Source of the DNA: Carboxylicivirga sp. M1479
GTDB taxonomy: Bacteria; Bacteroidota; Bacteroidia; Bacteroidales; Marinilabiliaceae
NCBI RefSeq assembly: GCF_007097485.1
Contig: NZ_VKDE01000019.1
Coordinates: 1-64,000 of the forward strand
Length of the DNA: 64,000 nt
Direction: 5' to 3'
The position numbers were made by a program, and so were the translations under genes. Shown here piece by piece: positions 36,855 to 45,549 of this stretch (the stretch's first letter is position 1; each line of letters opens with the position of its first letter). Under the pieces are notes generated by a model, which was not told where the DNA came from, searched no databases, and was given only the letters and a program-made list of their open reading frames with translations.

Positions 36855-37442
36855 TTAACTTTTTTTTCGTATGCGGCTTAATGATTCAGGAGTGACTCTT
36901 AAGTAGGAAGCAATCATGTATTGCGGTACACGCTGTGCTAATGATGGACGTTCTATAACGAGTTTTTTATAACGAGTTTCAGCATCATCAAGCATTAATG
37001 AAACTGCTTTGTTATGCCAATTTTTAAATAAAGCCTCAGCCATAAGTCTGCCTACTCGCTCAAACACCTGACTTTGTGTATACAAACGGTGGAGATCTTT
37101 TATGCTTATCACCAATAGCTCGGTATCTTCTATGCACTTCACTTTCTTTTCGGCAGGTTTGTTATCTAAAGCGCATGTGTAGTCGGCAATAAATTCGTTT
37201 TCCATTGCAAATTCGTCAATCACATTTACACCATCCTTATTGTATAAGCAAACCATACATCCTTTTAAAACAAAGCCAATTTCGTTTGCCTTACCGCCTT
37301 CCTCAATAAAGCTGTCGCCCTTTTTTAATTGCCGATATTTAAAGCATTTCATAAAACTCAATAAATCATCGCCATCAATGTTTAAAAAATGCTTAAAATG
37401 AGCTTGAACTCCGGTTCCGATTGTGTATTGCTGCTGTTCCAT
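36855..37442 (-). CDS. Crp/Fnr family transcriptional regulator
   Basis: A 195-residue regulator when started at the ATG at 37442 (MEQQQYTIG), which is the usual size in Bacteroidota. Residues about 20-115 form a cNMP-binding-like beta-roll (FIEEGGKANEIGFVLKGCM). The C-terminal HTH contains QYMIASYLRVTPESLSRIRKK. The open frame continues 44 codons upstream through a remnant of a Pyr_excise gene, which is not part of this protein as I read it. It has no FNR-type cysteine cluster, and the ligand is unknown. Members often respond to oxygen, NO or nutrient signals. Confidence 0.88.
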   Translation of the reverse strand: MEQQQYTIGTGVQAHFKHFLNIDGDDLLSFMKCFKYRQLKKGDSFIEEGGKANEIGFVLKGCMVCLYNKDGVNVIDEFAMENEFIADYTCALDNKPAEKKVKCIEDTELLVISIKDLHRLYTQSQVFERVGRLMAEALFKNWHNKAVSLMLDDAETRYKKLVIERPSLAQRVPQYMIASYLRVTPESLSRIRKKS

Positions 37443-37487
37443 AAAAATAATTGACTGTACTGCATCTATAATAAATAATTGAATTGA

Positions 37488-37589
37488 CTTTTTTTCCTCC
37501 ATCACATTTTTAGCCCAAAGGGCCTCACGGCACAATGTCATCAATCCTTTGGAGTCAAGGTATTTTGGGTACATAGATTATGATCGCAT
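37488..37589 (-). pseudogene. Remnant of a pyrimidine-dimer glycosylase gene (5' end)
   Basis: Reading the minus strand from 37589 gives ATG CGA TCA TAA TCT, where the intact gene (35394-35822) has ATG CGA TTA TGG TCT. The next 28 or so codons (YPKYLDSKGLMTLCREALWAKNVMEEKK) closely match the intact HPKYLDAKGLVALWRETLLAKNVLEGKT. Similarity then stops. The early stop and truncation make it a dead duplicate. It lies in frame with, and directly upstream of, the Crp/Fnr gene. Confidence 0.85.
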
Positions 37590-37846
37590 TGTAAGATATT
37601 CTTAATACAATGTACTTATAACGTTTATTTAAGGTATTTACTAAACAACATGGCTTTTATAAGGTTTAATCCAAAACCTTTGAACTTGTAGTATACCTCC
37701 ACCGTATACTACCAACATATTTAACTCAATACATCGACAAGGAAATTTCATGCTAAAACACAGCATATTTAACAATTAAATCAAAGTATAAATACTACTT
37801 CAAGGTGTAAAACCCCCTAAAAAAAGAAGCCACCCCCTACTTTTGG
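37590..37846. other. Intergenic region between remnant and chemoreceptor gene
   Basis: Holds a perfect 9+9 bp inverted repeat, GTAGTATAC-N7-GTATACTAC (37688-37712). No gene is seen; the rest is AT-rich. Confidence 0.5.
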
Positions 37847-37880
37847 GTTGTATGTACAACAAGGAAAACCAATATTTTTG
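37847..37880 (+). promoter_or_regulatory. Promoter of the chemoreceptor gene with embedded palindrome
   Basis: Perfect -7 box TATTTTTG (37873-37880) and a TTG at 37848-37850 as the -33 element. The -33 lies in the palindrome GTTGTA-TG-TACAAC (37847-37860), which therefore could be an operator. Confidence 0.5.
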
Positions 37881-37912
37881 CATTCAATAATTAATTCATT
37901 TAAAAATGTAAT

Positions 37913-39025
37913 ATGATGAGTGACATGATGATTTTCTTTTTGGGCGTTGGAGGCTCTCTTATTCCTGCGGCAATTTTAGTTCGTCTAATTTTTAAGAAAT
38001 CATTAATTGCAACCCTTCTTTACTTGATGCTGGTTATTATCTACACAGATATTATTGGTTTTTATTTAGTAGGAGTATACGGCATTAAATACTTTTTATA
38101 TGCTCTTACCATAGGATTTATAGTTGCTATACCAGTGTTAATGGTGATTAGCAAATTAATTAAAGAGCCATTAATTGAATCGGCCAAAAATATTAAAGAA
38201 ATAGCTAACGGCAACCTGACTATTAGAATGAGCGAATACAGCTTTGACAATGAAATTGGAACACTCAACAAATCACTTAAACAGCTTATCAACAACTCTA
38301 CCAACATCATTGCTAATATTAAAGATGGATCAGAAAATATCGATTCGGTAAGTAATCAATTAAGTGGTGCTGCACAAACTATTTCGTCTGGTGTTAGTGA
38401 GCAGGCAGCAGGAGCTGAAGAGGTATCTTCATCTATGGAAGAGATGGTATCCAACATTGAGCAGAATACCGAAAATGCATTAAAAACAAAGGATATATCA
38501 CAAAGAGCGGCCAAAGCTATGGAACAGGTATCCAAGGCATCGGAAAATAGCACTAAAGCTGTAAAAGATATATTCTCAAAAATAAATATAGTTGTTGAAA
38601 TAGCTGAAAAAACAGATTTATTGGCCATTAATGCTGCGGTGGAAGCTGCCCGTGCAGGTGAAGAAGGTCGTGGTTTCGCGGTTGTTGCAGGCGAGGTTAG
38701 AAAATTAGCCGAACGCAGCCAATTAGCAGCTAACGAAATTGTTGAGTTAGCCAACCTTGGGATGCAAACAACTGAAGAATCAACTAATATGCTAAAGGGT
38801 ATCCTTCCCGAAATCAAACAAACATCAAGGTTGGTTGAAGAAATAGCCGCTGCCAGTCAGGAACAAAATTCAGGTGCACAGCAAGTAAATTCTGCTATTC
38901 AACAGTTATCGATGATTACACAGCAAAATGCCTCATCATCGGAAGAGATGGCCAGTAATTCAGAAGAAATGGCATCGCAAGCGGCTCAACTAAAAGAAAT
39001 AACCAGTTTCTATCATTTACGATAA
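37913..39025 (+). CDS. Methyl-accepting chemotaxis protein (orphan)
   Basis: A 370-residue receptor. It has two to three membrane helices close together (about 5-27, 30-53 and 58-82), almost no periplasmic sensor domain, then a HAMP-like linker ([19 protein letters not shown]). A long cytoplasmic coiled coil follows, with the conserved hairpin tip [39 protein letters not shown] (about 231-269). The Glu/Gln-rich flanks offer methylation sites. It probably senses membrane state or internal signals. No che or flagellar genes are in the window, and gliding Bacteroidota rarely need them, so its output is unclear. Confidence 0.92.
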   Translation: MMSDMMIFFLGVGGSLIPAAILVRLIFKKSLIATLLYLMLVIIYTDIIGFYLVGVYGIKYFLYALTIGFIVAIPVLMVISKLIKEPLIESAKNIKEIANGNLTIRMSEYSFDNEIGTLNKSLKQLINNSTNIIANIKDGSENIDSVSNQLSGAAQTISSGVSEQAAGAEEVSSSMEEMVSNIEQNTENALKTKDISQRAAKAMEQVSKASENSTKAVKDIFSKINIVVEIAEKTDLLAINAAVEAARAGEEGRGFAVVAGEVRKLAERSQLAANEIVELANLGMQTTEESTNMLKGILPEIKQTSRLVEEIAAASQEQNSGAQQVNSAIQQLSMITQQNASSSEEMASNSEEMASQAAQLKEITSFYHLR

Positions 39026-39117
39026 ATCAGATTTTAAAAACTATACCCAAACTACATGGTGTTTGAGAATATGATGAATTAAAACATTCCTTTATTTTTT
39101 TAGAAAAAGAAGATGCT

Positions 39118-39417
39118 CTATATGAATGTCTTCTTTTTACTTTTCCATTTGAACTGTAATAAGCTGATCAATGAAACCAGAGCCCACACTCCCTCTAATA
39201 TTATAAAAGGCATATAGTGCATTAGAATGGACGCCAGGCATGCCATACCAGCACCAACAAGGTTAAGAAGTATAAATGTCAAATCACCTTTATTCAACTT
39301 ACCCAGCATATTTAGCACGTAGGCCAATAATATTTGAAATACACCAATAGAACCAATCCAATCTACTCTATCCATAAAGCCATTTTTTGATGATGAATAA
39401 ACAGAAGTCGCACTCAT
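39118..39417 (-). CDS. CBU_0592-like small membrane protein
   Basis: A 99-residue protein with three membrane helices and the pattern VDWIGSIGVFQILLAYVLNMLGKL ... LLNLVGAGMACLASILMHYMPFIILEGVWALVSL, which I recognise as the CBU_0592-type family of unknown function. It lies convergent with the chemoreceptor gene and just after the terminator of the S8/SusCD operon. Confidence 0.75.
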   Translation of the reverse strand: MSATSVYSSSKNGFMDRVDWIGSIGVFQILLAYVLNMLGKLNKGDLTFILLNLVGAGMACLASILMHYMPFIILEGVWALVSLISLLQFKWKSKKKTFI

Positions 39418-39433
39418 CTTGTTTTCTCAATTA

Positions 39434-39475
39434 GCAAAAAAACAAAAGGCTGCTCAACAAAATTGAACAGCCTTT
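39434..39475 (-). terminator. Terminator of the S8-SusCD operon
   Basis: A 13-bp stem with one mismatch (AAAGGCTGTTCAA / TTGAGCAGCCTTT on the minus strand, 5-nt loop) followed by TTTTGTTTTTTT, 22 bp after the DUF4625 stop codon. Confidence 0.85.
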
Positions 39476-39496
39476 CCCATTTAAACTTATCCCTAT

Positions 39497-39934
39497 CTAT
39501 TCAATAATAACATTTACCTCCTGACGAGCTGGGTTTTTAGCTAAATCGTAAATATCAAACCTTAAGCGATAAATACCTGATTGAATCTGGTACGGGATAT
39601 CACCACCAAAAAGAACCAAGTTACTCACCTCTTGCAAAGTTTCCGACAATGGAATCACCATTTCTTCGGGTTCCCAAGGAGAGTCAATACCTTTTAAAGC
39701 AGCCCCCTCAATTGGTAACTCTTCAACAAACTCAATATTAACACGACACTCTTTTAGAGCCACATCATCTTCAAATATGGCATCCAGGCGTAAAACACCT
39801 CCACGAGCAAACTCTTGGTTATTGGTTGGTGAAAGAACTGTAACATGAGGTGGATTTTTATCACCTTCGTCTTTACTACAGCCCAAAACTATTACTAATA
39901 ATACCAGGCCTATTAAATATCTCATCTTTTTCAT
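39497..39934 (-). CDS. DUF4625 family lipoprotein (locus 2)
   Basis: A 145-residue lipoprotein (signal MKKMRYLIGLVLLVIVLGC, lipobox VLGC) with one DUF4625 Ig-like domain (PPHVTVLSPTNNQEFARGGVLRLDAIFEDD...LKECRVNIEF). Its ATG overlaps the stop codon of the preceding lipoprotein gene by one base (TAATG), so translation is coupled. It is the last gene of the S8-SusC-SusD operon. A paralogue at 851-1270 accompanies the other S8 gene, so the association with giant S8 proteases occurs twice in this window. Confidence 0.9.
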   Translation of the reverse strand: MKKMRYLIGLVLLVIVLGCSKDEGDKNPPHVTVLSPTNNQEFARGGVLRLDAIFEDDVALKECRVNIEFVEELPIEGAALKGIDSPWEPEEMVIPLSETLQEVSNLVLFGGDIPYQIQSGIYRLRFDIYDLAKNPARQEVNVIIE

Positions 39935-40812
39935 TATTCTTCTTTTTTAATTAATTCAGTAATTGAACATGCGTCAAAAGGCATATAGCCATTGTTGTAA
40001 TAAGCGAAAGCCCCCCACATAACTACTTCAATGCGTCCTTGCTCGTCATAGCTTGCTATTACATTTTCCTCAAGATGAATCTGCATATTCCCATCCTTCA
40101 TCGACCACTTATAAATTTTAATGGCACCAGCATCTGGATGAGCAGCAATTTCCTGAGGAGAAAACTCAATGGTTTTGTTTTCAAAATCAACCACCCCAAT
40201 AATAGTCCGTCCATACCCCCAATAGTTAAATACCTCTATTTGATTGTAAGTATTCTCGACTTGTTTGATTGTCATGTGACCATGTGTATCCCAATAGCCA
40301 CTTTCTTCGCCATTTATTATTCCGTAACGAATGCTGTGGTCTATCTGGTTATAAGTGCCAAACAAATAAGTATCTTCAAAAACTGGTGGCTCATCGGTCG
40401 TAAAGCTTTTGACCTCACTAAAGGAAAAACCATTCTCGGAATAGGTGTAGGCCTTATAGAAATACTCAGTACTACCAACTAACTGATTCACCCAATACGC
40501 AAGCACTAAATCATCATGCTCAACCATAATAGTATTGGTTAATGCTTCAGAAAAGTTTTTGTCGGTACTGACAAAAAAGCCACTTTCCAAAATATTCATA
40601 TCTCCATGTAAAGTTATATCGGCTCGCAACTGTGCTTTATCAAACGATATACCGTCAACATCAACATCAAACCCAGGCAATTGATCCTCCGATACTTTAT
40701 TATACTTATCTGCATCAATGCTCTCCTCACACGAACTAAGCCATAGTATAGCACTTAACTGTAGTACGGCACTTAGCAATAGTCTGAAGAATCTATTTAT
40801 TTCTGGTTTCAT
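39934..40812 (-). CDS. Surface lipoprotein in SusE/F position
   Basis: 292 residues when started at the ATG at 40812 (MKPEINRFFRLLLSAVLQLS), which gives a proper lipoprotein signal (lipobox LSSC). The longer frame starts with GTG inside susD and is not credible. Residues about 40-140 look like an Fn3-like module (NILESGFFVSTDKNFSEA...VGSTEYFYKAYTYSENG). The C-terminal half is a beta-rich domain I cannot name. It lies 25 bp after susD and overlaps the DUF4625 gene. By position it is a substrate-binding accessory lipoprotein of the SusCD complex. Confidence 0.8.
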   Translation of the reverse strand: MKPEINRFFRLLLSAVLQLSAILWLSSCEESIDADKYNKVSEDQLPGFDVDVDGISFDKAQLRADITLHGDMNILESGFFVSTDKNFSEALTNTIMVEHDDLVLAYWVNQLVGSTEYFYKAYTYSENGFSFSEVKSFTTDEPPVFEDTYLFGTYNQIDHSIRYGIINGEESGYWDTHGHMTIKQVENTYNQIEVFNYWGYGRTIIGVVDFENKTIEFSPQEIAAHPDAGAIKIYKWSMKDGNMQIHLEENVIASYDEQGRIEVVMWGAFAYYNNGYMPFDACSITELIKKEE

Positions 40813-40837
40813 AACTATTAATTTATGCTTAAAAATA

Positions 40838-42370
40838 TTAATCATTCTGTTCACTCTCATCAATGTGTACGTTATCCTGTATCTCACGTCGAGGAATCTG
40901 AAATACCCAATTATCAGCACCAGCCTTCACTTCAAACTGTCCGGGAATACTATGATTTGAGTTCGAATAAGCCCTGTTAATACCTTTATACAAACGCTTT
41001 AAATCAAAATAAGAGAACCCTTCGCCCCATAGCTCGATACGACGTTGATGGTATATGTATTCAACATCAACTTCAATCATATTCCAGCCTGGCTGTCGGT
41101 TCTCCATCAGAGAACGCATGGCATCTGCTGCCAAAGTCATCTCATTAATTTGTGCATAAGCTTCTGCTTCAATCAAAATCATTTCGGCAGCACGCATGTA
41201 TGGATAGTCCTGAGTCCAGTCATCTTTACGACCAAACTTTAGACTGGCATAAGGATTCTGAATACTAGGCGCTGTCTCAATATCCTTCTTAAACCGTTGA
41301 TAATCCTCGGGAGAAATGCCCTCCGGACCGTTAAACAATTGCTTACGCACATCCTCATCCGGAATACTTACGTACAAATCATAATCGATTAAGCGGGGAG
41401 ATAAGATACCTGCATAACCTGGACTATTATTAGATATATGCGAAAACCAAGAGATTAGCGTTGTTTGCGTTTCAATGGTATGGCGGTACCCCCAAATCCA
41501 TTCCGTGTTATTGGAATCCATAAAGCCACTTTTTAATTGCTCTAGACTCATCAGGTTGTAACTGGCATGTGCTTTATTCGCATGCTCAGCTGCTTTATTC
41601 CACTGCTGCGACAACAAATAAAAACGAGCCAACAAACCATGTATAACATCACTATTAATGGAACGTATATCCCCTAGCCTGTTATAGTTCTCTGATAATT
41701 GTAAGGCCATAGTCAAGTCGTGCTCAATTTGTTCAAAAACACGCTCAACAGTATTCCTGCCTTTTAAAGCTTCAGCCTCCAACTCATCAATACCATCAAT
41801 GGTTGAGAAGTACAATGGTACACCAGGCGCTTGCAAGTTAATGGCATCCTTTGTTGTTACTTCCTGATATAATTGAATCAGGTATAAATACGCCATTCCT
41901 CTAACTGCATAAGTCTCAGACAAGCAGCTATTATAGAAATCCTCATCGTAAGCAATAATGTATTCAGATAACTCATCGGCCATATCGAGTAAGCGATTAC
42001 CATTAGCAATAGCTGTGTAAAAGGTATTCCAGATATATGCCGTACGAACATTTGGAGCCAACCTGTAGCGATGCAAGTAATCCCACGAAAAATAGTGACT
42101 GGTAGGTTGTGAAATGTCCTGTGCCATCATATCGGTAGCATGCAAAGTCATTGCAAAGTTAAAGGAATCGTGGTCGCCCTGATAGCTTACCATAAATAGG
42201 TAAAGTCCATCAACAAGTGACTTTAATTTCTCAGGATATTCCCTTATAAGGCCCTTCAAATCATCGCCCCCAAGACCTGTTGTATAATCAGTATCTAAAT
42301 CGTTATTACATGCTGTTATTGAAATCAATAACAGTAGGGCACCAATTTTAATATTCTTCAAATATTTCAT
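40838..42370 (-). CDS. SusD/RagB-family nutrient-uptake lipoprotein (locus 2)
   Basis: A 510-residue lipoprotein (lipobox ITAC, Cys21). The SusD-like TPR scaffold shows in IWNTFYTAIANGNRLLDMADEL, YAVRGMAYLYLIQLYQEV and HGLLARFYLLSQQWNKAAEHAN. The C-terminal RagB/SusD domain ends with ELWGEGFSYFDLKRLYKGINR. It forms the lid on the SusC barrel and captures substrate at the cell surface. It starts 8 bp after susC. The operon context with an S8 protease suggests peptides, as for RagB, and not glycans (inference). Confidence 0.93.
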   Translation of the reverse strand: MKYLKNIKIGALLLLISITACNNDLDTDYTTGLGGDDLKGLIREYPEKLKSLVDGLYLFMVSYQGDHDSFNFAMTLHATDMMAQDISQPTSHYFSWDYLHRYRLAPNVRTAYIWNTFYTAIANGNRLLDMADELSEYIIAYDEDFYNSCLSETYAVRGMAYLYLIQLYQEVTTKDAINLQAPGVPLYFSTIDGIDELEAEALKGRNTVERVFEQIEHDLTMALQLSENYNRLGDIRSINSDVIHGLLARFYLLSQQWNKAAEHANKAHASYNLMSLEQLKSGFMDSNNTEWIWGYRHTIETQTTLISWFSHISNNSPGYAGILSPRLIDYDLYVSIPDEDVRKQLFNGPEGISPEDYQRFKKDIETAPSIQNPYASLKFGRKDDWTQDYPYMRAAEMILIEAEAYAQINEMTLAADAMRSLMENRQPGWNMIEVDVEYIYHQRRIELWGEGFSYFDLKRLYKGINRAYSNSNHSIPGQFEVKAGADNWVFQIPRREIQDNVHIDESEQND

Positions 42371-42378
42371 AGCAATAA

Positions 42379-45300
42379 TTATAATTGAAGTGATAATCCA
42401 AATGAAATAGTTCGTAATGCCGAATAGTTAAAGCCGACTGCTCCGTAAAGACTCTGACGTGGATCTAATCCTTTTCGAGCTGATTTTAACCAGAGGTTAT
42501 CACCTGTAAAATATATTCGGCAGCTTTGCATATTCAGGCGATTAAGCACTTTACCTGACAAAGTATAACCTACAGTGACGTTACGCAGACTAAAGTATGA
42601 GGCTGAAGTATAAAAACGGTCAGATGTCATATTTGCCTGATAGTTATGCTCGAGAATTGGCACGTCAGTATTGGTATTATTGGGCGTCCATCGTTTAAGC
42701 ATATCGCGGTGGTAATTAGAGCCAGCACGACTATTCATTAAGGATTGGTAGTTACTATCCATAACATATCCACCGATTTGGTACGCTGTTTGAAAAGACG
42801 CATCAAAGTTTTTAAACATTAATGATGATCCCAAACCACCTGTTAAATCCGGGATTGAACTTTTCCCTGTTTTTTGCATGGTAGCATCACCAATATCATC
42901 AACCTTGGTTATGGTTGCGTTTCCGTAATGGTCGTACTCATATCTATAATACAAAGCTCTGCCTGTTTCAACATCAACACCTGCATACTGAAAATCATAA
43001 AAATCGTAGATAGATCCACCCAGTTCACGCCAGAAAACGCCTTCGGCATAACCATTCTGATCTTTAGAACTTGGCAATTTAAGCAACTCATTCTTATAAT
43101 GAAGTGCATTCAAATTGATGCTCAATTTTAAATCTTGCTTTTTAAGAACATACACATTCATATCCAACTCCACACCTGTATTGCGCATATCCAAATGATT
43201 ACGCCACTGAAAGCTTGGTAACCCCTCTGAAAGCGGCAATTGATATTGGAACAATAAGTCTTTGGTGTCTTTAATAAAGAAGTCGAATGATAAATTAACA
43301 CGATCAATAAAGTATGACTCAATACCCACATTAAAATTGTTGCTCTTTTCCCATGTCAAATCCGCATTACCGCGCGCACTAAACACAACAGCCGCTTGCC
43401 CTCCAATGTCTCTAACGGTATACTGATCATCATAGCCATACCAGGTGCCTATGTTATCATTACCTTGGGTACCATAACTGGCACGCAGCTTAAGATTATT
43501 TACAAAAGAAATCCCTTTCATAAAATCCTCCTCAGAAATACGCCACGATGCACCGGCCGACCAGAAATTACCCCAACGGCTATCGGGATGAAAAACAGAT
43601 GAACCATCGCGACGGAAACTGGCTGACAAGTAATACTTATCAGATAAGTCGTACTCCAAGCGACTCAGGAATCCCTCTAATGCATATTCGCTATATCCCG
43701 ATGTAAGGCTTCGATAGGATGATGCATTAGCAAACTCAGGATTTGAAGGGTCAAAAAAGTTAGCCATATTACCCGAAAGGTTATTATTCTTATTTTGCTT
43801 TGTTTCATGACCAAGCAATGCTTTTATGGTATGAGCACCAAAGTTTTTCGAATAATTCAATAACTGATTAAAGTTGGTAGCAGTATAGCGTTGTGACGTT
43901 TTATAGCCCAAACCTCCCGCTGCAGCTGCGTCACCTCCCAAAGGTGTTAGAAAAGTAGACATGGTGTTAAAATACAAGTCATAAGCACCATTAACAGTTA
44001 ATGATAATCCGTCTATAATATTAAAATCAACAGCGCCACGCAGATTAAAATTGTCGGCCTTGTTATTATTAATATTGGCTTTTGTGGTAGCTACCGGATT
44101 GGCCATTGTACCAAATGGACGGCCTGTTTTCTCACCATAATCATAAATCGGGTTGCCATTGTGATCCAATAACTGCTCACCTGTATTAAGGTCGTACATA
44201 TAAACCGGATAGATGGGCGCAACCATTTGAGTAAACATAAATACATTACCTTGACTGGCTCCTCCTGCAGATACCGAGTTCTGCAACGTTCCGGTATAAG
44301 CCACATTAGCAGATAGCTTTAACCAATTACTAAAACGCTGGTCTATTTGTAATCTGGCATTTAAACGATCAAATTCGGAACCATCAACAATACCTTCATC
44401 GGATAAATATCCAAAAGAAGTGTAATAGGTTGATTGATCTGTTCCACCGCTAAAACTTAAGTTATACTCTTCGCGAATACCATTATTAAATGGCTCTGTT
44501 TCCCATTCGTTACCCCACTTCTTATCTGTGGCAGAAGCGTTAATCCGACCTGTAAAAGGGTCAACTAACTGATTGTCGGCAACACCATTGTACACGTTAT
44601 ACTTTAAGCTATTACTGATAAGATCATTAGATACAGCAATACCTGCTTGAGCATAACCCATGTGACCGAGGTAACTATTTCTTAAACCTTCCCAGCTTAG
44701 CTCATAGTACTCTGCAGGATCCCTCACAATATCATAGTTTGGAACCCCACGTGAATTAACTCCATAACGTGAATCGAAGTTGATACGAAAAGTACCAGCC
44801 TTTCCTTTTTTGGTTGTTATCAAAACTACTCCATTAGCACCGCGCGCTCCATACATTGAATTAGCGGCTGCATCTTTTAGTACCGAAAGGTTATCAATAT
44901 CCTGTGAAGAGATTGAATTGAGCGAACCTTCATAAGGGACACCATCTAATATAATGAGTGGTTCCTTAGAGGCCGAAATCGAACCTAAGCCGCGAACAAT
45001 AATTTGTCCACCAGCACCAGGTTGACCTGAACTCTGGGTAATTTGAACACCTGCCAAACTTCCTTCCAAAGACTTAGCCAAGTTAGCTGACTGCATTTTG
45101 GTCAAACTCTCGCCTTTTACCGTACTGGCAGCTCCTGTAAATGAACTTTTCTTGGTTGTTCCATATGCGACGGCAATCACCTCATCCAATCCAACAACAT
45201 CACTCTCAAGCATTACCACATAATGGTTGCGCTCATCGAGTGCTATGGTTTGCGTTTGCATACCAATAAAGCTGACTTGTATTGAAGTAAAGCTTTGTTC

Positions 45301-45495
45301 TATCGATAAACTAAAAGCTCCATCCATATCAGTAACAGTACCTATGGTAGTTCCAGGAACAACAATTGTTACCCCTGGCATTCCCATATCTGTTCCTTGC
45401 TCAATTACATTACCTGTAATTGTTCTGTTTTGGGCATAACAAACAGATATACTGTATATGGCATACACCCAAAATACTATTAATAGTTTCTTCAT
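42379..45495 (-). CDS. SusC/RagA-family TonB-dependent transporter (locus 2)
   Basis: A 1,038-residue outer-membrane transporter. Order: signal peptide (1-21), carboxypeptidase-like regulatory domain (RTITGNVIEQGTDMGMPGVT...), plug with the SusC signatures VIAVAYGTTKKSSFTGA and DAAANSMYGARGANGVVLITTKKG, and the 22-strand barrel ending in an aromatic/hydrophobic terminus (ISFGLSLQL). It has no STN domain, so it should not signal through a FecR/ECF pair; this fits control by the neighbouring TPR-HTH regulator instead. It lies between the S8 gene (54 bp upstream) and susD (8 bp downstream). Confidence 0.95.
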   Translation of the reverse strand: MKKLLIVFWVYAIYSISVCYAQNRTITGNVIEQGTDMGMPGVTIVVPGTTIGTVTDMDGAFSLSIEQSFTSIQVSFIGMQTQTIALDERNHYVVMLESDVVGLDEVIAVAYGTTKKSSFTGAASTVKGESLTKMQSANLAKSLEGSLAGVQITQSSGQPGAGGQIIVRGLGSISASKEPLIILDGVPYEGSLNSISSQDIDNLSVLKDAAANSMYGARGANGVVLITTKKGKAGTFRINFDSRYGVNSRGVPNYDIVRDPAEYYELSWEGLRNSYLGHMGYAQAGIAVSNDLISNSLKYNVYNGVADNQLVDPFTGRINASATDKKWGNEWETEPFNNGIREEYNLSFSGGTDQSTYYTSFGYLSDEGIVDGSEFDRLNARLQIDQRFSNWLKLSANVAYTGTLQNSVSAGGASQGNVFMFTQMVAPIYPVYMYDLNTGEQLLDHNGNPIYDYGEKTGRPFGTMANPVATTKANINNNKADNFNLRGAVDFNIIDGLSLTVNGAYDLYFNTMSTFLTPLGGDAAAAGGLGYKTSQRYTATNFNQLLNYSKNFGAHTIKALLGHETKQNKNNNLSGNMANFFDPSNPEFANASSYRSLTSGYSEYALEGFLSRLEYDLSDKYYLSASFRRDGSSVFHPDSRWGNFWSAGASWRISEEDFMKGISFVNNLKLRASYGTQGNDNIGTWYGYDDQYTVRDIGGQAAVVFSARGNADLTWEKSNNFNVGIESYFIDRVNLSFDFFIKDTKDLLFQYQLPLSEGLPSFQWRNHLDMRNTGVELDMNVYVLKKQDLKLSINLNALHYKNELLKLPSSKDQNGYAEGVFWRELGGSIYDFYDFQYAGVDVETGRALYYRYEYDHYGNATITKVDDIGDATMQKTGKSSIPDLTGGLGSSLMFKNFDASFQTAYQIGGYVMDSNYQSLMNSRAGSNYHRDMLKRWTPNNTNTDVPILEHNYQANMTSDRFYTSASYFSLRNVTVGYTLSGKVLNRLNMQSCRIYFTGDNLWLKSARKGLDPRQSLYGAVGFNYSALRTISFGLSLQL

Positions 45496-45512
45496 TTAAC
45501 CGTAGATTAATC

Positions 45513-45544
45513 ATATGCACCCCTTACGGGATGCATATTTTTTT
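45513..45544 (+). terminator. Terminator-like hairpin opposite the S8-susC junction
   Basis: A stem ATATGCA(C)CCC / GGG(A)TGCATAT with a 4-nt loop, followed by seven T residues on the plus strand, 18 bp upstream of the minus-strand susC start. On the minus strand no U-run follows. So it either ends a plus-strand RNA or acts as an mRNA-stability hairpin between protease and susC cistrons. Confidence 0.5.
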
Positions 45545-45549
45545 GGTCA

